A stretch of 64,000 nt of DNA from Arthrobacter sp. ISL-72 (GCF_018613755.1 NZ_JAGGPP010000009.1:124001-188000); one strand, 5' to 3'; positions 1 through 9,886 are shown, numbered from the stretch's first letter. Program-made: numbers and translations. The notes: generated from the sequence alone by a model not told the origin.

Positions 1-390
1 GGATTTCTCGACCCACTGCCCGTCAACACGTTCCCGGAGCAGGGTGTTGGCCTTCTGCTCCGTAAATCCGTTCCTGCCCCTCGCGCTGGGCCTGTTCCAC
101 GCCGGCGTCCTGGACACTTCGAAGTGCCGGCCCTTGGCGGAAAACTCGCAGGTCACCCGGGGCTCCGCGCAGGCGTCGGCGTGGTCGCTGCGCAGGCGCT
201 TGCCGTCCTGGCGGGCGCCCGGCACAGACCCGTAAAGGGCAAAGCAGATGGCGTCCAGCACGCTGGTCTTGCCCGCGCCGGTTGCCCCGTTCAGCAGGAA
301 GAGTCCATGCGCGCTGAGCCGGTCAAAGTCGATGTGCTCAGTGCCGGCGAAGGGGCCGAACGCGGAAATTTCGAGGCGGTGGATCCTCAC
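1..390 (-). CDS. sbcC: SbcC exonuclease subunit, N-terminal part (runs off window)
   Basis: Large SMC-like ATPase subunit of the SbcCD nuclease, which cleaves DNA hairpins and protein-blocked ends. Only the first 130 codons are present. They begin RIHRLEISAFGPF and carry the P-loop GATGAGKTS near residue 35, typical of the Rad50/SbcC N-terminus. The GTG start overlaps the sbcD stop codon (GTGA, 387-390), so the two subunits are translationally coupled. The coiled coil, zinc hook and Walker B lie outside the window. The identification is secure because of the motif and the pairing with sbcD. Confidence 0.9.
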   Translation of the reverse strand, partial: MRIHRLEISAFGPFAGTEHIDFDRLSAHGLFLLNGATGAGKTSVLDAICFALYGSVPGARQDGKRLRSDHADACAEPRVTCEFSAKGRHFEVSRTPAWNRPSARGRNGFTEQKANTLLRERVDGQWVEKS

Positions 391-1559
391 AGTGACATCT
401 CTTCCAGGCGCACGGCGTCGAGTGCTTCGCCGATGACCGCCGCCTCTGCGTCGTCAGTGCTGCGGCCCCGGACGTGTTCGAGGAAGCCGCAGCAGATGGA
501 CAGGTCGTCATCCGCCGCGGCGAGCCTGCTGCTGTAGCTCATCCTGGCGTCCGGGGCGCCGCCGTCGGGTTCGAAACCCAGCACCAGCGTGTCCGGAAAG
601 CGGCCGCGCAGTTTGTCCATGGCATGGGCGGGGCGCTGGGCGTCCGTCAGGGTGATCTGGCAGTAGGCTGCCTCGGCCCACCCGTGTTCCTCGGCGGTAA
701 GCAGGTGGTCCAGGGTGCCCCGCAGGACGGCGAGGGCGCGTGGCGCGTCCCACAGGACTTCCCTGACTTCGCCGATGCCGGCAGCGTCCACTTCGATGAG
801 CCAGCCGCCTTTGCGGTGCTTCGCCTCGGAGAATGAATACGCAAGGGGTGATCCCGAATAGCGCACCGCAGGTGACAGGGACTGCCTGCCGTGCAGGTGG
901 CCCAGGGCGGTGTAGCCAAATCCGTCGAAGAGGTCCAGCGGGACGGCCCCGACCCCGCCGATGCTGAGGTCCCGTTCGCTGTCCGAGCTGATGCCGCCGC
1001 TGGCGAAGGTATGGGCCAGTACGACGGAATGGACGGGACGGCTCGTGGCCCGGGCGGCCACATCGGCCCGGATCCGCTCCGTGGCCGCGCGCGTCACTTC
1101 GAAGTGGCTGGCCGGCTCAACGCCCAGTTGCCCGGCGACGAGCCGCGGCTCAAGCCACGGAATGCCGTAGACCGCCAGCACCGGGCCGTCCGCTGCCCCG
1201 TCCAGTGGAAACAGCACGGGCACGTCCAGTTCGGCCAGCCTCGTCCGGAGGTGCACTCCGCCGCGCTCCAGCAGCCTTGAGGCAAAGCCAAGGCGGATGG
1301 CTGAATCGTGGTTTCCACTGGTGAGCACCACCTGGGCGCCCGCATCCGTCAGCCGCACCAGGGCATCGTCAAGAAGCCGGACAACATCCACGCCCGGCAG
1401 GGCGCGATCGTAGACGTCGCCGGCGATGAGGACGACGTCCACCTTCTCCGTGCCGACAAATTCGACCAGCTGGTCAATGAAATCCTGCTGGGCCTCCAGC
1501 ATGCCGACGCCGTGGAACGACCTGCCAAGGTGCCAATCGGAAGTGTGCAATAACCGCAT
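387..1559 (-). CDS. sbcD: SbcD nuclease subunit (Mre11-like)
   Basis: Metallophosphoesterase subunit of SbcCD, 390 residues. It has the full calcineurin-like series: SDWHLGR near residue 8, AGDVYDRA near 48, SGNHDS near 82, LAHTF near 185 and ALGHLHG near 222. These ligate the Mn ions for 3'-5' exonuclease and endonuclease activity. It is the first gene of a two-gene operon with sbcC. A TAGCTT hexamer at 1566-1571 lies 6 nt before the ATG with no Shine-Dalgarno sequence, so the mRNA is probably leaderless. Length and motifs are normal for the family. Confidence 0.95.
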   Translation of the reverse strand: MRLLHTSDWHLGRSFHGVGMLEAQQDFIDQLVEFVGTEKVDVVLIAGDVYDRALPGVDVVRLLDDALVRLTDAGAQVVLTSGNHDSAIRLGFASRLLERGGVHLRTRLAELDVPVLFPLDGAADGPVLAVYGIPWLEPRLVAGQLGVEPASHFEVTRAATERIRADVAARATSRPVHSVVLAHTFASGGISSDSERDLSIGGVGAVPLDLFDGFGYTALGHLHGRQSLSPAVRYSGSPLAYSFSEAKHRKGGWLIEVDAAGIGEVREVLWDAPRALAVLRGTLDHLLTAEEHGWAEAAYCQITLTDAQRPAHAMDKLRGRFPDTLVLGFEPDGGAPDARMSYSSRLAAADDDLSICCGFLEHVRGRSTDDAEAAVIGEALDAVRLEEMSL

Positions 1560-1620
1560 GTTCTTAAGCTATCCGCGGGCACCGACAGTTTTGCGGCACT
1601 GACACGGCACAGCCGGGCAA

Positions 1621-2592
1621 CTACTTTCCGCGCTTGCCGTCGAAGAACTCGCGGGCGTCGTCGTCGGGGGAACTGCCAGCAGGCTTAGGCTCGTCGCGGT
1701 CGCCGTCGGGACCGCCGTCGAGGTCGCCGTCGAGCGCATCGAGTGTGTCGGGATCATCTTCGTCGGAGTCCGGCTCCGCGGCGCCGGCTGCACCGGGCCC
1801 CCGCGCAGGCAAGACGGCGGGCACTGCGGCAGGGGTGTCTGCGAAAGTGCGGAACACGAGGCCTGCGATGGCGGCGCCCACCAGGGGCGCGACCCAGAAG
1901 AGCCAGAGCTGTTCGAGGGACCAGGAGTTGCTGAAGATGGCCGACGCGGTTGCCCGTGCCGGGTTGAACGGCGTGTTGCCGACTGCCTGTCCCAGCTGCA
2001 GCAGGACGGCCAGCGTGAGCCCGACCGCGAACGGGGCCGCGGCTTTGTTGGTGTTGCGTGCTGACGTTGTGCCCAGGAAGACGGCCACCAGCAGGGCTGC
2101 GCCCAGGACCTCGACGAGAAGCACGCCGGCCATGGGCGCCTGGATGATGGAGTGCTCGCCAAAGCCGGCGGTCACGGTGTCGAACGCTGCCCGGGTGTCT
2201 TCGATTTTGGGGACGGTCCGCAGGATTCCGAAGAGTGCCAACGTCCCGGCGAGGGCGCCCACCAGCTGCGCGCCGAGGTAAGCCGCTGCTTCCGGCAGCC
2301 TGATCCGTCCGGCGATGGCATTGCCCAGGGTCACCGCCGGGTTGAAGTGCCCTCCCGAAATATAGGCGAACGCAAGCATGGCGGCGGTGACGGCAAGACC
2401 TGCAGCCAGGGAGGCGGACAGCGGGTTGGACTGGGGAATCGTGAACAGCGGCACGCCGAGCCCGGCGATCACCAGGAACAGGGTTCCAAAGGCCTCGGCT
2501 GACAAACGGGCCACAAGTCCCGGTTTGAACGCATCGGGAGCTGCGGGCAAATCGGGGCCTGGGGTCGGGTGTGCAGGCACAGGGGAAGTCAT
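1621..2592 (-). CDS. MIP/aquaporin family channel with long acidic C-terminal tail
   Basis: Membrane channel of the aquaporin/glycerol facilitator family, 323 residues. Both half-helix motifs are visible: GGHFNPAVT in the first repeat and NTPFNPARA in the second, which suits a water-type channel. I chose the ATG at 2592 because AAAGGA lies just upstream; the open frame extends further but without family likeness. After the last membrane helix come about 70 residues rich in Asp, Pro and Gly (DSDEDDPDTLDALDGDLDGG and on), which is unusual for aquaporins and is probably cytoplasmic. Substrate is not decidable by eye. It is divergent from the ADP-ribosylglycohydrolase gene. Confidence 0.88.
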   Translation of the reverse strand: MTSPVPAHPTPGPDLPAAPDAFKPGLVARLSAEAFGTLFLVIAGLGVPLFTIPQSNPLSASLAAGLAVTAAMLAFAYISGGHFNPAVTLGNAIAGRIRLPEAAAYLGAQLVGALAGTLALFGILRTVPKIEDTRAAFDTVTAGFGEHSIIQAPMAGVLLVEVLGAALLVAVFLGTTSARNTNKAAAPFAVGLTLAVLLQLGQAVGNTPFNPARATASAIFSNSWSLEQLWLFWVAPLVGAAIAGLVFRTFADTPAAVPAVLPARGPGAAGAAEPDSDEDDPDTLDALDGDLDGGPDGDRDEPKPAGSSPDDDAREFFDGKRGK

Positions 2593-2728
2593 GTTCTGGA
2601 AATCCTTTGCTTCGTTGCCCGGCCGGCGATCGCGGCGGGAGTGCGGGCGGCGCTGCACCCGGCAAGATACTGTCCGGGACATTCTGCCAAGGGAGTCTGG
2701 ACGCTTGCTGAGTCCGAGCTTAGCGGCC

Positions 2729-2782
2729 GCGGCGCCGTCGCTGCGACTGTGGCGCCCGCTGCGGCAGCGACGCAGGCGCCGC
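2729..2782. promoter_or_regulatory. Long imperfect stem-loop in divergent spacer
   Basis: Arms 2729-2744 and 2764-2782 pair over 16 bp (GCGGCGCC and GTCGCTGC against GCAGCGAC and GGCGCCGC) with a 3-nt bulge GCA and a 19-nt loop. It lies between the aquaporin and the ADP-ribosylglycohydrolase starts, about 34 nt before the latter. It is followed by an imperfect 14-bp direct repeat (2783-2796 and 2797-2810). There is no T-tract. It could be a regulatory hairpin or a protein-binding site. Confidence 0.45.
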
Positions 2783-2815
2783 GCGGGGTGAATTTCGCGG
2801 GGTAAATTTACAGTC

Positions 2816-3958
2816 ATGAGCACTGAATCTTCCCGCCGGACGGCGCCGACGCCCGAATCCCGGATCCATGGCTGCCTGCTGGGCGGCGCCCTGGGTGATT
2901 CCCTCGGCTACGCCGTCGAATTTGATGACATTTCCACCATCCGGAACCGTTTCGGCCCCGCGGGGCTCCAGGATTTTTCAGCGCTCGACGGCGGCAGCCA
3001 CTTTTCGGACGACACCCAAATGACGCTCTACACGGTTGACGGCATCGTTGAGGCGCTGGAGTGGGCCAATGAGGGCACCGCGGCCGACGCCAACGCCTGT
3101 GTTTGGCTCGCCTACCTGCGGTGGCTGGCGACGCAGGGGGTGCCGGTCCCGACGTCGGCACCGGCCCCGCAGCCGCGCTGGATTGACAGCCAGGCCGTCA
3201 TGAAGCACCGGCGTGCACCCGGCAACGCCTGCCTCAGCGGCCTGGCGACAGGTGAAATGGGGACTGTGTACCGTCCCGTCAATCCCGATTCCAAGGGCTG
3301 CGGCACGGTGATGCGGTCGGCCCCGTTTGGCCTCATTCCGCACATCCCGGCCGGGGCGGTGTACAAGCTGAGCTCTGATGCGGCTTCCTTGACCCACGGG
3401 CACCGATCAGCGCGGCAGAGCGCAGGAACGTTCAGCCTGCTGATCCACACACTGATGGCTGACGAAAGTCTCACCGAAGCCGCCCGCTACGCGCTCGACC
3501 ATGCGCGGGGCCAGGCCGACGCCGAGCCGGCACTCATTGACCGGCTGGAGCGGACGTTCCGGCTGGCGGCGGCCGGGGCGGACGGCAGCGCCGTCCTCAG
3601 CCCCGAAGACCTGGTCCGTGAGCTCGGTGAGGGCTGGGTGGCCGAGGAGGCCCTCGCCGTCGCGCTTTATGCGGTGCTGGCCACGGCACCAGGGCCGGAC
3701 AGTGCGGCGGACACCGCTGTTTCAGGCACCGCTGTTTTAGGCACCGCGGTTCAGCTGCCTGAAGAGCACTTCCGCAAGGCCATTGCGCTGGCCGTCAACC
3801 ACAGCGGTGACAGCGACTCCACCGGTTCCATCGCCGGCAACATCCTTGGCGCCTTTTACGGTGAGGAGTGCCTGCCGGCGGAGTGGCTGGACGCCCTGGA
3901 AGCCCCGGACGTCATCCGGGAAATGGCGGGACAGCTGATCTCGGTCACGCTCGGCTGA
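2816..3958 (+). CDS. ADP-ribosylglycohydrolase family protein (DraG-like)
   Basis: 380-residue member of the DraG/ADP-ribosylglycohydrolase fold, dinuclear Mg enzymes that remove ADP-ribose from proteins or small molecules. The opening GCLLGGALGDSLGYAVEFD, the metal motif SDDTQM (residues 64-69) and the C-terminal metal motif NHSGDSDSTGSIAGN are all intact, so it should be active. A threefold 15-bp coding repeat (3709-3753) gives xTAVx three times, probably a surface loop. TAAATT at 2803-2808 lies 7 nt before the ATG and no Shine-Dalgarno sequence is visible, which suggests a leaderless transcript. No toxin or DraT partner is nearby, so the substrate is unknown. It overlaps the convergent DUF4395 gene by 14 bp. 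Confidence 0.85.
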   Translation: MSTESSRRTAPTPESRIHGCLLGGALGDSLGYAVEFDDISTIRNRFGPAGLQDFSALDGGSHFSDDTQMTLYTVDGIVEALEWANEGTAADANACVWLAYLRWLATQGVPVPTSAPAPQPRWIDSQAVMKHRRAPGNACLSGLATGEMGTVYRPVNPDSKGCGTVMRSAPFGLIPHIPAGAVYKLSSDAASLTHGHRSARQSAGTFSLLIHTLMADESLTEAARYALDHARGQADAEPALIDRLERTFRLAAAGADGSAVLSPEDLVRELGEGWVAEEALAVALYAVLATAPGPDSAADTAVSGTAVLGTAVQLPEEHFRKAIALAVNHSGDSDSTGSIAGNILGAFYGEECLPAEWLDALEAPDVIREMAGQLISVTLG

Positions 3959-4460
3959 GTGTGATGTTGTTGCAGGCTTCGCAGATCTCCTCAGGAATGA
4001 GTCCGCGGTGCTGAAGGAAGCCGAAGATCGCGCAGCCCAGGCAGAACCCTGCGAATGCTTCCAGTGAGGCTGCCACGACCAGTACGGAAAGAAGTGTCCA
4101 CGCGGCGGGTGCCAGCCCGGCGGCAAGCAGCAGCGCAGACGCCGTCGACATCGCGGCACCGATGCCCTGTGCGAAACGCTTTGGCGGCCCCGGGACCAGC
4201 TTTGCCCGGCCAAGGCGCGGCGCCAGGACCCTGACGGAAAGCTGTGCGAGCGGAGAGATCCTGGGGCCGAACAGCACGCGCAGCCAAAAGCCCGCGGCGA
4301 TCAGGGCCAATCCCCAGCCCCAGCCTGTCAGCATCGTGACGGCGGCCAGCACCACCACCAGGCCAGCGGTGATCCGGGCGGCGTATTCGTTGACCGGGTT
4401 GGGGAATTCGAACACTTTTCGCCAGTAGCCGGCGGTGTCTTCGCCTTGGAGTTTGCCCAT
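3945..4460 (-). CDS. DUF4395 membrane protein
   Basis: 171-residue integral membrane protein of the DUF4395 family. The N-terminal FPNPVNEYAARI region, paired hydrophobic helices near residues 30-65 and a second pair near 100-150 fit the family, as does FAGFCLGCAIFG near the C-terminus, which holds two conserved cysteines separated by LG. A further Cys pair sits at EICEACNN. Family members are often near thiosulfate or thioredoxin-like genes, but not here. TAGCCT at 4467-4472 lies 6 nt before the ATG (leaderless pattern). Function unknown. Confidence 0.82.
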   Translation of the reverse strand: MGKLQGEDTAGYWRKVFEFPNPVNEYAARITAGLVVVLAAVTMLTGWGWGLALIAAGFWLRVLFGPRISPLAQLSVRVLAPRLGRAKLVPGPPKRFAQGIGAAMSTASALLLAAGLAPAAWTLLSVLVVAASLEAFAGFCLGCAIFGFLQHRGLIPEEICEACNNITLSRA

Positions 4461-4540
4461 GGTGCAAGGCTAGGAGGCCTCCTGCATCATCGGAAGGATT
4501 GTTGCGCGGTATGACCCGCAGCAGACAGCAAACAGGCGAG

Positions 4541-5557
4541 CTACACCAGGGCGGGGGCTGCGGGCACCTGCCCGCCCACCATCTGCAGGAATTCGCCTTC
4601 GGACAGCACTTCGATGCGCTGGCCCCGCTCGTGGAGCTCCAGGACCCGCCGGGCCTTGCCGGTCAGCCGGCCGGAGCGAAGGTCAGATGCCAAAAACCCG
4701 TCGCCGACCACCAGCACCGTGGTCCGGCCGGTCACGCGGCTTTCGGGTTGTGCACCGAACTCCGCTGAGAGGACCTTCGCTTCGGGGCGGGGCATGGCAA
4801 GCTCCCCCGTGAACACCACCGTCTGCCCGAACAGCGGATGACCGGGCTCGGCACCGGTATTCGGCGCCGGATTGGCACCTTCTTCGGGCCAGCCGGACTT
4901 GAACGGCCGGGCTGGGCCGGCTCCGTTGCCGCCGGCGGCACCCAGCGCGGTCAGCGTCGCCTTCGACAGTCCGTCGCGGGATGGGTTGAAGGCAGCCTGA
5001 TGGGGGACCGACAGTCCGAGTGACAGGTAGAGTTCGGCGATGCTGCCGGCGCCGTTCCGCTGCGCTATGTCGATCAGGATTCCCGCACATGCTCGGGCGT
5101 CCTCAGCGGCGTCGTGGTGGTTGACCAGCGGGACGCCCGCTTCCTCGGCCGCATAGGGCAGCGAGTTGGAAACGAGCGAATAGCACCGGCGCGACAGCAT
5201 CACGGTGCAGACGTAGTCGTACGCCGGCCCCGGCAGCCCGGACACTTCCAGTCCGGAGCGGATCACGCCCAGATCAAAGGCGGCATTGTGGGCGGCCAGC
5301 ACGTCTCCGCCGATGAAGGCGCCGATCTCAGGAAAAAGCTCGCCAAACCGCGGCAGGCCGGCCACGTCCTCGGGCCTGATGCCGTGGATCCGCACGTTGT
5401 GGTAGTCAAACCGGTCATGGTTTTCGGGCGGGCGCATCAGCCAGGAGGCTTCCTCCACCACCACGCCGCCGCGGACCTTGGTCAATCCCACGGCGCACGG
5501 CGAACCGCGGAAGCCGTTGGCAGTCTCGAAGTCGATCGCCGTAAAGTCCAAACCCAC
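4541..5557 (-). CDS. DnaQ-like 3'-5' exonuclease with C-terminal BRCT domain
   Basis: 338-residue DEDD-family exonuclease. Exo I is AIDFETAN (Asp9, Glu11), Exo II is AHNAAFDLG and Exo III is HHDAAEDA, so all acidic metal ligands are present. A Pro/Gly-rich linker leads to a BRCT domain from about residue 240 (GHPLFGQTVVFTGELAM, later VTGRTTVLVVGDG), as in NAD-dependent DNA ligases. The architecture is common in Actinobacteria and suggests proofreading or repair away from the main replicase. The GTG start follows TAAAGT (5565-5570) by 7 nt, matching the leaderless pattern. Confidence 0.9.
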   Translation of the reverse strand: MGLDFTAIDFETANGFRGSPCAVGLTKVRGGVVVEEASWLMRPPENHDRFDYHNVRIHGIRPEDVAGLPRFGELFPEIGAFIGGDVLAAHNAAFDLGVIRSGLEVSGLPGPAYDYVCTVMLSRRCYSLVSNSLPYAAEEAGVPLVNHHDAAEDARACAGILIDIAQRNGAGSIAELYLSLGLSVPHQAAFNPSRDGLSKATLTALGAAGGNGAGPARPFKSGWPEEGANPAPNTGAEPGHPLFGQTVVFTGELAMPRPEAKVLSAEFGAQPESRVTGRTTVLVVGDGFLASDLRSGRLTGKARRVLELHERGQRIEVLSEGEFLQMVGGQVPAAPALV

Positions 5558-5682
5558 GGCTCACACTTTACCGTCGGCCGCGGGGTTCCCCCGGCACCGT
5601 TGGCCCGCCTGTCGCGGTGTCGGTGGTCACTGTTCCGGGCCTTGGGGAAAGCCCGACGGCGGCGGTCCAGTAACCTTGAGGG

Positions 5683-6468
5683 GTGAACCTACATGCGATG
5701 AGTGACTTTGCTGTGTCCGCCCTCGGGGGTGCGGGACCGGTGCAGCCGCACCTGGCCTCGTTCCTCCCCGACTGGCTCAACCCCCAGGTCTTCCTGGCCG
5801 ATCCCGCGCTGGCGCCCTGGGTTGTGTTGATCGTATGCGGCATCATCTTCGCGGAGACCGGGCTGCTGATCGGCTTCTTCTTGCCCGGCGACTCCATGCT
5901 TTTCACCGCCGGCCTCCTGGTGGCCACGGACACCATCAAGTTCAACATCTGGCTCTTTGCCGCACTGATCATCGTGGCTGCCATCGTGGGCAACCAGACC
6001 GGCTACCTCATCGGTTCCAAGGCCGGTCCGGCCATCTTCAACAAGCCGGATTCCAAGCTCTTCAAACGCGAGAACGTGGAAAGCGCGCACGCCTTCTTCG
6101 AAAAGCACGGCGGAAAGGCGCTGATCCTGGCCCGGTTCGTTCCCATCATCCGCACCTTCGTCCCGGTGATCGTGGGCGTGGCCCAGATGAGCAAGCGGAA
6201 GTTTTTCCTTTTCAACGTCATCGGCGCCGTCCTGTGGGGCGGCGGCGTAACGCTGCTCGGCTACCTGCTGGGCGACCGCGTGCCGTGGGTCCGCGACAAC
6301 CTGGACATCATCTTCATCATCATTGTCCTGGTCTCCGTGATCCCCGTTGGCATTGAAGTGCTGCGCGGGCTGTCCGCCAAGCGCCAGGCCGCCCACTTCG
6401 GCACCGACGCCGTGGGCGAGTACATCGAGGAGCACTCACCCGAGGAAGAGCGCAGGACGAACATGTAG
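5683..6468 (+). CDS. DedA family membrane protein
   Basis: 261-residue DedA/VTT-domain protein. It shows the family sequence FAETGLLIGFFLPGDSML, then NQTGYLIG and the Arg-containing KHGGKALILARFVPIIRTFVPV segment, with about five hydrophobic helices. DedA proteins support membrane homeostasis and are proposed lipid scramblases or flippases. Two starts are possible: the GTG at 5683, which lies 6 nt after TAACCT (5671-5676) and fits the leaderless pattern, or the ATG at 5698 with AGGGGTGA upstream. I prefer 5683. The gene ends before a strong bidirectional terminator. Confidence 0.88.
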   Translation: MNLHAMSDFAVSALGGAGPVQPHLASFLPDWLNPQVFLADPALAPWVVLIVCGIIFAETGLLIGFFLPGDSMLFTAGLLVATDTIKFNIWLFAALIIVAAIVGNQTGYLIGSKAGPAIFNKPDSKLFKRENVESAHAFFEKHGGKALILARFVPIIRTFVPVIVGVAQMSKRKFFLFNVIGAVLWGGGVTLLGYLLGDRVPWVRDNLDIIFIIIVLVSVIPVGIEVLRGLSAKRQAAHFGTDAVGEYIEEHSPEEERRTNM

Positions 6469-6521
6469 CACCGGCCCGTGCCGGCACGCTCCCGCACCGG
6501 CACGACGCGCTGTAAACGACG

Positions 6522-6548
6522 AAGGCGCCCCGCAATGTGGGGCGCCTT
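6522..6548. terminator. Bidirectional intrinsic terminator between dedA and rdgB
   Basis: Perfect 10-bp stem AAGGCGCCCC/GGGGCGCCTT with a 7-nt loop (6532-6538), flanked by A and T residues on both sides. It lies between the convergent dedA-like and rdgB genes and can serve both strands. Confidence 0.85.
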
Positions 6549-6581
6549 TAGTCTGTCGTCCTGCGGTATGTCTGCCTGGGG

Positions 6582-7267
6582 TCAGGCCTGGCCTTGCCCG
6601 CCGTATTCCGCCAGCGCCTCGACGATGGACGGAAGCAATGCCCGGAACGCCTGGCCGCGGTGGCTGATGGCGTTCTTTTCCTCCGGGCTCAACTCCGCGC
6701 AGCTCCGGTCCAGGCCGCTGGGCTGCAGCACCGGGTCGTAGCCGAAGCCCCCCTCGCCCCGCGGTTCCCGCAGCAGGGAGCCTTCGAGCTGGCCGTACTC
6801 CACCACCTCGCGGCCGCCGCCGTCCGCCGCACGTCCCGGCACGGCGAGCGCGGCGGCGCAGACGAACGCGGCCCCGCGGTACTCGTCCGGAACATCCGAC
6901 AGCTGGGCCAGGAGCAGCCGCAGGTTCGCGGCGTCGTCTCCGTGCCGGCCGCTCCACCGGGCCGAAAATATTCCCGGGGCGCCGCCAAGGACGTCCACCG
7001 AAAGGCCGGAATCATCGGCGATGGCCACCAGCCCGGTGGCCTCGGCCACGGCGCGGGCCTTCAGCAGCGAGTTCTCGGCAAACGTCACGCCCGTTTCGAC
7101 GACGTCCGGGGCACCGACGGCACCGGCATCCACCACCTGGGTGTCGACGTCGAGCCCTGGCACCTGGCCGCGCAGCAGCTCCCGCAGCTCGCGGAGCTTG
7201 CCCGTGTTGTGCGTGGCGAGGACCAGCAGGGGGGCCGGGCCCTCCGAAACGGTCTCGCCCGGAAGGG

Positions 7268-7271
<4 letters not shown>
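6582..7271 (-). CDS. rdgB: Non-canonical purine NTP pyrophosphatase (RdgB/HAM1)
   Basis: House-cleaning enzyme that hydrolyses ITP, dITP and XTP to the monophosphates, 229 residues. Substrate-binding motif [10 protein letters not shown] (residues 19-28), [20 protein letters not shown] in the middle, GGFGYDP and the C-terminal SHRGQAF are all present. It is the last gene of the clpS-DUF2017-murI-MBL-rph-rdgB operon, and its start overlaps the rph stop by 4 nt (7268-7271). Confident identification. Confidence 0.95.
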
Positions 7272-8026
<755 letters not shown>

Positions 8027-8075
8027 GCCTTTAGCTTATCGACCCCGGGCGGTGCACCGCGCGCGGCCCCGCGGC

Positions 8076-8873
8076 TCACACCGTGTAATGGACCCCTGCC
8101 ACGGCAACAGCGACGTCGCCGTTGAACACTGGCTTGGCCTCGGCCATCACTTTGGTCTGCGACGTCCAGACCGGGATGTGCGTGAGCAGGAGCCGGCGGG
8201 CCCCGGCGGCAGCGGCTGCCTCGCCGGCACGCTTGCCGGTCAGGTGGACGTCCTTGATATCGTCGTCGCGGCCTTCCTCGAAAGCGGCCTCGCACAGGAA
8301 CAAGTCAGCGTCCTTCGCCGCTTCTTCCAGCCCGACGCATGAATCCGTGTCCCCTGAATACGTCAGCACCCTGGTAACGGGAACGCCGTCGGCGGACGGT
8401 TCGGTGACCTCGACGCGCAGGGCGTAGGCCTCCTCCACGGGATGGTTCACCGCGAACGGCGTCACAGTGTACGGCCCGACAGTGACGGACTGCCGTTCGG
8501 TCCAGTTGGTGAAGTCGAATTCCTCGTGCATGCCCGGATCCAGCTCCAGCCCGTACGCCGTGGCCATCCGGTCCGCCGTGGCGGCAGGGCCCCACACCGG
8601 AATCCGGTCGCGTCCCCAGCCGCCCGGCTTCCAGCGCACGGCCACGTGGAGCCCGCACAGGTCCATGCAGTGGTCCGGGTGGAGGTGGGTGAGGAAGATC
8701 GCATCGATGTCCTCAAGATCCGTGTACCGCTGGATCGCCCCGAGCGCCCCGCTGCCGAGGTCCATGACGACCTTCCAGGTCCGCTCGCCGTCGTGCGCGG
8801 TCAGCAGGTAGCACGACGCCGGCGAACCGGGTCCGGGGAAGGAACCGGTACACCCCACAATGGTCAGTTTCAC
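8076..8873 (-). CDS. MBL-fold metallo-hydrolase (Rv1339-like)
   Basis: 265-residue metallo-beta-lactamase-fold protein. It starts [22 protein letters not shown] and has the metal motif [11 protein letters not shown] near residue 62, SGDTDSC near 173 and a C-terminal LLTHIPVW histidine. The position between murI and rph matches M. tuberculosis Rv1339, which to my knowledge has been reported as an atypical cyclic-nucleotide phosphodiesterase; others annotate this family as RNase Z-like. It lacks the RNase Z exosite arm as far as I can see. The GTG start overlaps the murI stop (GTGA). Confidence 0.85.
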   Translation of the reverse strand: MKLTIVGCTGSFPGPGSPASCYLLTAHDGERTWKVVMDLGSGALGAIQRYTDLEDIDAIFLTHLHPDHCMDLCGLHVAVRWKPGGWGRDRIPVWGPAATADRMATAYGLELDPGMHEEFDFTNWTERQSVTVGPYTVTPFAVNHPVEEAYALRVEVTEPSADGVPVTRVLTYSGDTDSCVGLEEAAKDADLFLCEAAFEEGRDDDIKDVHLTGKRAGEAAAAAGARRLLLTHIPVWTSQTKVMAEAKPVFNGDVAVAVAGVHYTV

Positions 8874-9886
8874 AGCCGTGATCCCCCGCCCGCGGCTCCG
8901 CCCACGAAGTTGGATATCCGCGGCCGTGCGGACGCGGCCTGGGCGGCCGCAATCATTTCGGGCGTTATTTTGGCCAGGCTGCCCGTGGGGTACTGCGCGG
9001 CGACATGGTCCACGTGCCGCACGCTGAGAACCTCGGGGCCCAGAAAACGCCGGGCCAGGGTCTCGAACTGCGCCGCTTCGCCGGTTGCAATGAAATGGTG
9101 CTGGGGCGGAGCGTCGAGGGTCCGCTGCAGGTCATGGGAAACCAGCGCCCGGTAAACGTCCTTGGCAGTCTCCTCAGCGCTGGAGACCAGTGTGACATCC
9201 TCACCCATGACGTAGGAGATCACGCCGGTGAGCAGCGGGTAGTGGGTGCAGCCGAGTACGACAGTATCCACTCCGGCTGCCCGCAGCGGCTCAAGGTACT
9301 CCCGGGCAACGGCCAGCAGTTCCGGGCCCGTGGTGATTCCTGCCTCCACATAGCTGACGAATGCCGGGCAGGCCACGGACGTGATGTGCAGGTCAGGGGC
9401 GGCGGCGAAAGTATCCTCATAGGCCCGGGAACCCACGGTCGCGGAGGTCCCGATGACTCCCACCCGGCCGCTCCGGGTGGCGGCCACGGCCCGGCGCACA
9501 GCCGGCTGGATCACTTCGATGACCGGAATCCCATAACGGGCCGTGTACCGCTCACGGGCATCCCGCAGTACGGCGGCGGAAGCGGAGTTGCAGGCGATGG
9601 TCAGCAGCTTGACGCCGGAATCGACCAGCTCGTCCATCACACCGAGGGCGTTGGCGCGGACCTCCGCGATGGGCAGGGGACCGTAGGGGCCGTTGGCCGT
9701 GTCCCCCACGTAAAGGATGGATTCGTTGGGCAGTTGGTCGATGATTGACCGGGCCACGGTCAGGCCCCCGACTCCGGAGTCGAAGACGCCGATGGGGCGC
9801 GAGCCCATGGGGCTGCTGTCCGTGCTGCTCGTGGGGGAACCCGCCGCAGCTCCCGCTGCCGGTTCCATGCTCGATGCTGAAGTCAT
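8870..9886 (-). CDS. murI: Glutamate racemase
   Basis: Makes D-glutamate for peptidoglycan. Catalytic cysteines are visible in ACNSASA and GCTHYPLL, with the N-terminal [14 protein letters not shown] and [11 protein letters not shown] motifs. The family core begins only at MGSRPIGVF; the chosen ATG at 9886 adds about 27 residues rich in Ser, Ala and Pro. I prefer it because TATCCT (9896-9901) sits 9 nt upstream, close to the leaderless spacing. An in-frame GTG at 9928 and the ATG at 9805 are alternatives. Fourth-from-last gene of the clpS to rdgB operon. Confidence 0.92.
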   Translation of the reverse strand: MTSASSMEPAAGAAAGSPTSSTDSSPMGSRPIGVFDSGVGGLTVARSIIDQLPNESILYVGDTANGPYGPLPIAEVRANALGVMDELVDSGVKLLTIACNSASAAVLRDARERYTARYGIPVIEVIQPAVRRAVAATRSGRVGVIGTSATVGSRAYEDTFAAAPDLHITSVACPAFVSYVEAGITTGPELLAVAREYLEPLRAAGVDTVVLGCTHYPLLTGVISYVMGEDVTLVSSAEETAKDVYRALVSHDLQRTLDAPPQHHFIATGEAAQFETLARRFLGPEVLSVRHVDHVAAQYPTGSLAKITPEMIAAAQAASARPRISNFVGGAAGGGSRL

